Assembly (NCBI GenBank): GCA_028697835.1
Contig: JAQVDK010000006.1
Span: 1 to 45,107 of the forward strand
Reading direction: 5' to 3'
DNA from: Eubacteriales bacterium
Lineage (GTDB): Bacteria > Bacillota > Clostridia > Monoglobales > Firm-18
DNA length: 45,107 nucleotides
The notes beneath the pieces were generated by a model that was not told the origin of the DNA, did not search any database, and saw only the letters and a list, made by a program, of their open reading frames with translations. The position numbers were made by a program, and so were the translations under genes. This document shows positions 41,805-45,107 of this stretch, in pieces (positions within the stretch are counted from its first letter, which is position 1; each line of letters opens with the position of its first letter).

Positions 41805-42437
41805 ATGATACGAAATATAAATAAAATGATTGCAGGGCATGTAAACGACAACTCGGTAAAATATTTTTTCCTGATACTTTGCTTTGCCGCAGGAATTGCA
41901 GCAGGCGCCCTTTTTGTCGGTGCTCTTCCTTCTGAAAAGTGCGAGGAGCTTATGACGGCTATAAGCGGCTTTGCAGCGTGGATTGACGATGGAGAAATAA
42001 AGCCGGTTTCAACCTTTCGCCTGTCCATGATTAATAATTTAAGAAGTGTTGCGCTTTTGTATGTTTGTGGAATGTCCCTTTACCTTTCTGCGCTTGCTTA
42101 TATACATATGATTGCAAAGGGCTTTGTAATCGGCTTTACGGTAGGGTTTATGTCCCTTTTTTTTGGCGGTAAGGGTTTTTTGCTTGCTGCCGTGTCGGTT
42201 TTGCCGCAAAGCGTGCTGCTTGTTCCCGCTCTTGCAATTATGTCGGTTTTGTCCATAAACCATGCCATAGCACGCTCCAAATTGCCCCGTCATGGCATAA
42301 TGCGCACCGACAACAGAAGAAGGCTTTTAAGGTACACATGCTCCACCGGTTGGATTTGCTGCCTGATTTTCTTGTCAGCATTGGTTGATGCCTTCGTAAT
42401 TCCTGTATTTGTAAAAACTGTTAGTGGTTTGTTCTAA
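41805..42437 (+). CDS. spoIIM: Stage II sporulation protein M
   Basis: SpoIIM (210 residues) has about five membrane helices and the typical central part NNLRSVALLYVCGMSLYLSALAYIHMIAKGFVIGFTVGF. With SpoIID and SpoIIP it forms the complex that dissolves septal peptidoglycan so that the mother cell can engulf the forespore. Start ATG after GGAGGG. Followed by xerD and dacF as in Bacillus, minus the intervening genes. Confidence 0.95.
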   Translation: MIRNINKMIAGHVNDNSVKYFFLILCFAAGIAAGALFVGALPSEKCEELMTAISGFAAWIDDGEIKPVSTFRLSMINNLRSVALLYVCGMSLYLSALAYIHMIAKGFVIGFTVGFMSLFFGGKGFLLAAVSVLPQSVLLVPALAIMSVLSINHAIARSKLPRHGIMRTDNRRRLLRYTCSTGWICCLIFLSALVDAFVIPVFVKTVSGLF

Positions 42438-42633
42438 TTGCATATACAATATATTGTGTTTTGGAATATATTTGTGCAAATTCCAATAAATTTTTCGGCT
42501 TTTTTTAAAAAAACCCTGTACAAATCTTTAAAATTAAGGTATGATTATATTATATGCTGTTTACATAACGCAGGTTTTAGGGGGAGGTGTCCCTTTAAAG
42601 CCTATAACAATACATAGGAAGGAGTAGTTATAA

Positions 42634-43524
42634 GTGGAGCCGAATTTGGAGCTGTTTATTGACTACCTGGCAAATACCAGAAAGCTGTCTGTCAACACTA
42701 TTGAGTCATACAGGCGGGACATTGTTCAATATATTACATACGTACGAAAAAACAATATTGCAAAATACGAGAATGCATCACCTACGGTTATATTGGACTA
42801 TATGATGCATCTGAAAAATATAGGCAAAGCAGCATCTACCATATCCCGCAGCCTTGCGTCAATCAGGGCTTTTTACCGCTTTCTTGTGGACAGGCATATA
42901 AGCGAAACAGACCCAACCATGGACCTGCAATCCATAAGACCGGAGAAAAAGCTTCCTCAAATACTTACCAGCAGTGAAATCAACCTTCTCCTTGAACAGC
43001 CTTCAACCTCCGATGCAAAGGGAATCAGGGACAAGGCCATGCTTGAAGTGCTTTATGCCACGGGAATTCGTGTTTCGGAGCTTGTTTCCCTGCAAATGTC
43101 CGATGTTAATTTGGATTTGGGCTATATAATTTGTAGGAGTACGAAAAAAGAACGTATCATCCCCCTTTATGAGGAGGCTGTAAATACGCTAAGGATATAT
43201 ATGGAAAAAGCCAGAGGCACTATGACTGCAAATCCGGAGGAAAAGGCGCTGTTTCTAAATGTCAACGGCTCAAGGATTACAAGGCAGGGTTTTTGGAAGG
43301 TTGTTAAAAGCTACACCAAAAAAGCAGCCATTGATAAAGACATAACTCCGCACACCTTAAGGCACTCCTTCGCAGCGCACCTTTTGCAAAACGGGGCAGA
43401 CTTAAAGTCCATACAGCAAATGCTGGGGCATTCGGACATATCTTCAACCCAAATATATACCAATTTGATAAACAACAAGATAAAAAATGTTTACATAAAC
43501 GCCCACCCAAGGGCAAAAGCTTAA
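42634..43524 (+). CDS. xerD: Tyrosine recombinase XerD
   Basis: This 296-residue tyrosine recombinase has an N-terminal SAM-like DNA-binding domain and a complete catalytic set: Arg in ATGIRVSEL, Lys in STKKERIIPL, HTLRHSFAAHLL, GHSD and the nucleophile in SSTQIYTN. It resolves chromosome dimers at dif together with XerC. The start is GTG at 42634, 9 bp after AAGGAG. The stretch before it (42438-42633) holds a TATGAT -10-like box and no gene. Its place between spoIIM and dacF, and its length, argue against a mobile integrase. Confidence 0.93.
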   Translation: MEPNLELFIDYLANTRKLSVNTIESYRRDIVQYITYVRKNNIAKYENASPTVILDYMMHLKNIGKAASTISRSLASIRAFYRFLVDRHISETDPTMDLQSIRPEKKLPQILTSSEINLLLEQPSTSDAKGIRDKAMLEVLYATGIRVSELVSLQMSDVNLDLGYIICRSTKKERIIPLYEEAVNTLRIYMEKARGTMTANPEEKALFLNVNGSRITRQGFWKVVKSYTKKAAIDKDITPHTLRHSFAAHLLQNGADLKSIQQMLGHSDISSTQIYTNLINNKIKNVYINAHPRAKA

Positions 43525-43622
43525 GGCTTTTATTCTAAAATATAATATTTACGCATACCATTTATAATAGAACAACCTTTGCATGGGTTGTGCTTTGAAA
43601 TCATTGTGGGAGGTAATTTTCA

Positions 43623-44771
43623 ATGAAAGCTAAAGTCGGTATGCGTTTTTTTTGTGTGCTTATAGCACTTTTTTTGGCATGTCCTGCTATATATGCTGAA
43701 GATACCAAGGTTTTGGACCTTGAGACTGTGGGAGCGGTGCTGATGGACGCCGGCTCCGGACAGGTGCTTTACGAGGAAAACCCCCATGAGCGTGTGAAAA
43801 TTGCCAGCGTAACAAAGGTTATGACCATGCTGCTTATAATGGAGGCTATAAAAAGCGGAAAAATTACCATGGACGAGATGGTAACCGCCAGCGAATATGC
43901 ATGCAGTATGGGAGGCTCGCAAATTTATCTCGAGCCCGGGGAGCAAATGACAGTAGAGGATATGATAAAAGCAATTGCGGTAGCCTCTGCAAATGATGCC
44001 TCCGTTGCAATGGCGGAGCATATCATGGGAAGCCACGACGCTTTTGTTCAGGCTATGAACAAAAGAGCAAAGGCGCTTGGAATGAATAATACCAACTTTA
44101 TAAACAGCAGCGGCCTGGACGGAGAAAATCAATACAGCTGCGCATTGGATGTGGCGATTATGTCCAGGGAGCTTATGAAGCACGAGACAATATATCCTTA
44201 TCTTAAAATATGGACGGACAGCTTGCGCGGCGGTGAATTCGGTCTTGCAAACACCAATAAACTAATACGGTTTTACCAAGGTGCCACAGGCATAAAAACC
44301 GGTTCCACCGATGAGGCGAAATATTGCCTTGCAGCATCCGCCACCCGCGACAACTTGTCTTTAATTGCGGTGGTTTTGGGGTCCCCCACCTCTCAAATCA
44401 GGTTTAACAATGCCTCAAAGCTTTTGGACTATGGCTTTGCAAATTATGCCGTTGTGCAGGGCACTAAAAAAGGAGAGTCCTTTGGAAATGTCGATGTTTC
44501 AAAGGGAGCGCAGGATAATGTGGAGGCAGTGGCCCAGGAGGATTTCCAAAGGCTTGTCACCAAGGACAAAAAGGGGGCGCTTGAGGTAAAGCCCCAGCTT
44601 CCAAATCAGGTTATAGCCCCTGTAAATAAAGGAGATAAAATCGGAGAGCTACACATATATATAGAAGATGAAAAAGTAGGAACAGTGAATTTGATAGCAA
44701 AAGACAAGGTGGATAGAATAAAACCATGGGCAATGTTTATGGTCATGCTGAAAATGTGGACCATGAGTTAG
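43623..44771 (+). CDS. dacF: D-alanyl-D-alanine carboxypeptidase (DacF/PBP5 type)
   Basis: A secreted penicillin-binding protein of 382 residues. The signal peptide is about residues 1-25. The active-site motifs are SVTK (Ser62), SAN (Ser122) and KTGS (Lys225). A C-terminal beta domain ends in an amphipathic membrane-association helix (KPWAMFMVMLKMWTMS). It trims the terminal D-Ala from peptidoglycan stems. In Bacillus the dacF copy at this position relative to spoIIM and xerD is a sporulation enzyme, so I use that symbol. Start ATG 6 bp after GGGAGGT. Confidence 0.92.
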   Translation: MKAKVGMRFFCVLIALFLACPAIYAEDTKVLDLETVGAVLMDAGSGQVLYEENPHERVKIASVTKVMTMLLIMEAIKSGKITMDEMVTASEYACSMGGSQIYLEPGEQMTVEDMIKAIAVASANDASVAMAEHIMGSHDAFVQAMNKRAKALGMNNTNFINSSGLDGENQYSCALDVAIMSRELMKHETIYPYLKIWTDSLRGGEFGLANTNKLIRFYQGATGIKTGSTDEAKYCLAASATRDNLSLIAVVLGSPTSQIRFNNASKLLDYGFANYAVVQGTKKGESFGNVDVSKGAQDNVEAVAQEDFQRLVTKDKKGALEVKPQLPNQVIAPVNKGDKIGELHIYIEDEKVGTVNLIAKDKVDRIKPWAMFMVMLKMWTMS

Positions 44772-44783
44772 GCTTTAAAATTA

Positions 44784-44819
44784 AAAGTTCGGGCTTTTTT
44801 GAAGGCTCGAACTTTTTTT
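44784..44819 (+). terminator. Terminator of dacF
   Basis: A hairpin AAAGTTCGgGC/GGCtCGAACTTT is followed by a T-run. Confidence 0.88.
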
Positions 44820-44923
44820 GTTTAGGAGATTATTCACGTGCGAAAAGCGGCAATATTATATGAAGGATTTTTGTGCCCGAACAACCTTTCTAAAAAGTTT
44901 TTATAATTTTTTTAAAAAAGGTG

Positions 44924-44952
44924 TTGACAATGTGAAAAGTTCCTGCTATAAT
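44924..44952 (+). promoter_or_regulatory. Strong promoter of an rRNA operon
   Basis: TTGACA (44924-44929) and TATAAT (44947-44952) are separated by 17 bp, both perfect, with an AT-rich upstream stretch (44893-44918) that could be an UP element. Confidence 0.75.
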
Positions 44953-45107
44953 AGTTTTTGCGCTTGGGGAAAACAAGCGGTTTTGAAAGTATGAGCCTTG
45001 AAAAGTGAATAGCGTAAGATAGAGAATAAGTTCTCGTCAATTTGTCGGAGCATGTAAAGTGCTCTAAGAGAATTAATAAAAGTAATGAGCCAAAAAGCTC
45101 AAAGGTT
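44953..45107 (+). other. Leader of a probable 16S rRNA operon
   Basis: The stretch to the window edge contains no gene. It has the style of a Bacillota rRNA leader: a CCTTGAAAA block, a boxA-like TGCTCTAAGAGA and a GAGC/GCTC hairpin near the end. 16S rRNA should begin shortly after the edge; no mature rRNA sequence is inside. Confidence 0.65.

Noticed and set aside
42634-43524. The tyrosine recombinase as a mobile-element integrase
   Set aside because: Its length, full XerD motifs and place between spoIIM and dacF fit the housekeeping enzyme; no attachment site or cargo is nearby.
43572-43591. ACAACC/GGTTGT hairpin before dacF as a terminator of xerD
   Set aside because: The stem is short and no T-run follows; it may just be a leader hairpin.

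Overview
The window is about 45 kb of chromosome from a spore-forming member of the Bacillota, most likely class Clostridia. The evidence is sporulation genes (spoVG, spoVAD, spoVAE, spoIIM, a dacF-type carboxypeptidase), a ctsR-mcsA-mcsB-clpC stress operon, addAB in place of recBCD, strong Shine-Dalgarno sites with several TTG/GTG starts, and anaerobe-type regulators. No CRISPR array, prophage or insertion sequence was seen. An rRNA operon promoter and leader begin at the right edge.

Layout. 1-2300 (minus): a probable operon of a small membrane protein, a secreted subtilisin-like protease and a truncated secreted protein. It is preceded by a pair of 9-bp direct repeats 12 bp apart, the architecture bound by LytTR regulators (AgrA/ComE type). 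2390-4280: a tRNA-like 3' fragment, a polysaccharide flippase and its terminator. 4296-9755: metY, a thrS lacking the TGS domain, divergent DUF554, a YjdF-like membrane protein and comEA. 9881-14260: an apparent metal and redox/nitrosative-stress region with a Cys-rich Crp/Fnr regulator, a cupin and an operon of a Ric-like protein, a P1B ATPase with an unusual CPG motif and a CopZ-like chaperone. That operon has a Crp/Fnr palindrome centred at about -41.5. 14489-21167: addB-addA. 21252-24331: spoVG divergent from murC, then a YkvI-type transporter.

24291-28830: ctsR-mcsA-mcsB-clpC with a perfect CtsR box. 28986-33009: short cobalamin-dependent metH, a thioredoxin-reductase-like flavoprotein lacking the NADPH-binding HRR motif, and a second Crp/Fnr regulator. 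33065-35550: a ClpE-like unfoldase whose zinc finger resembles that of McsA, preceded by two 48-bp repeats each carrying an extended -10 promoter. 35580-36963: spoVAD-spoVAE without spoVAC. 37032-41698: galE, nucleotidyltransferase, nahK, PIG-L deacetylase and nagB as one operon for N-acetylhexosamine salvage. 41805-44819: spoIIM, xerD and dacF, in the relative order known from Bacillus. 44924-45107: rRNA promoter and leader.

The most notable items are the LytTR-type site in front of the protease operon, the Fnr-type operator with the CPG ATPase operon, the N-acetylhexosamine operon that pairs NahK with PIG-L/NagB, and the duplicated promoter repeat before clpE. All functional statements are by recognition of motifs and families; no database search was possible.
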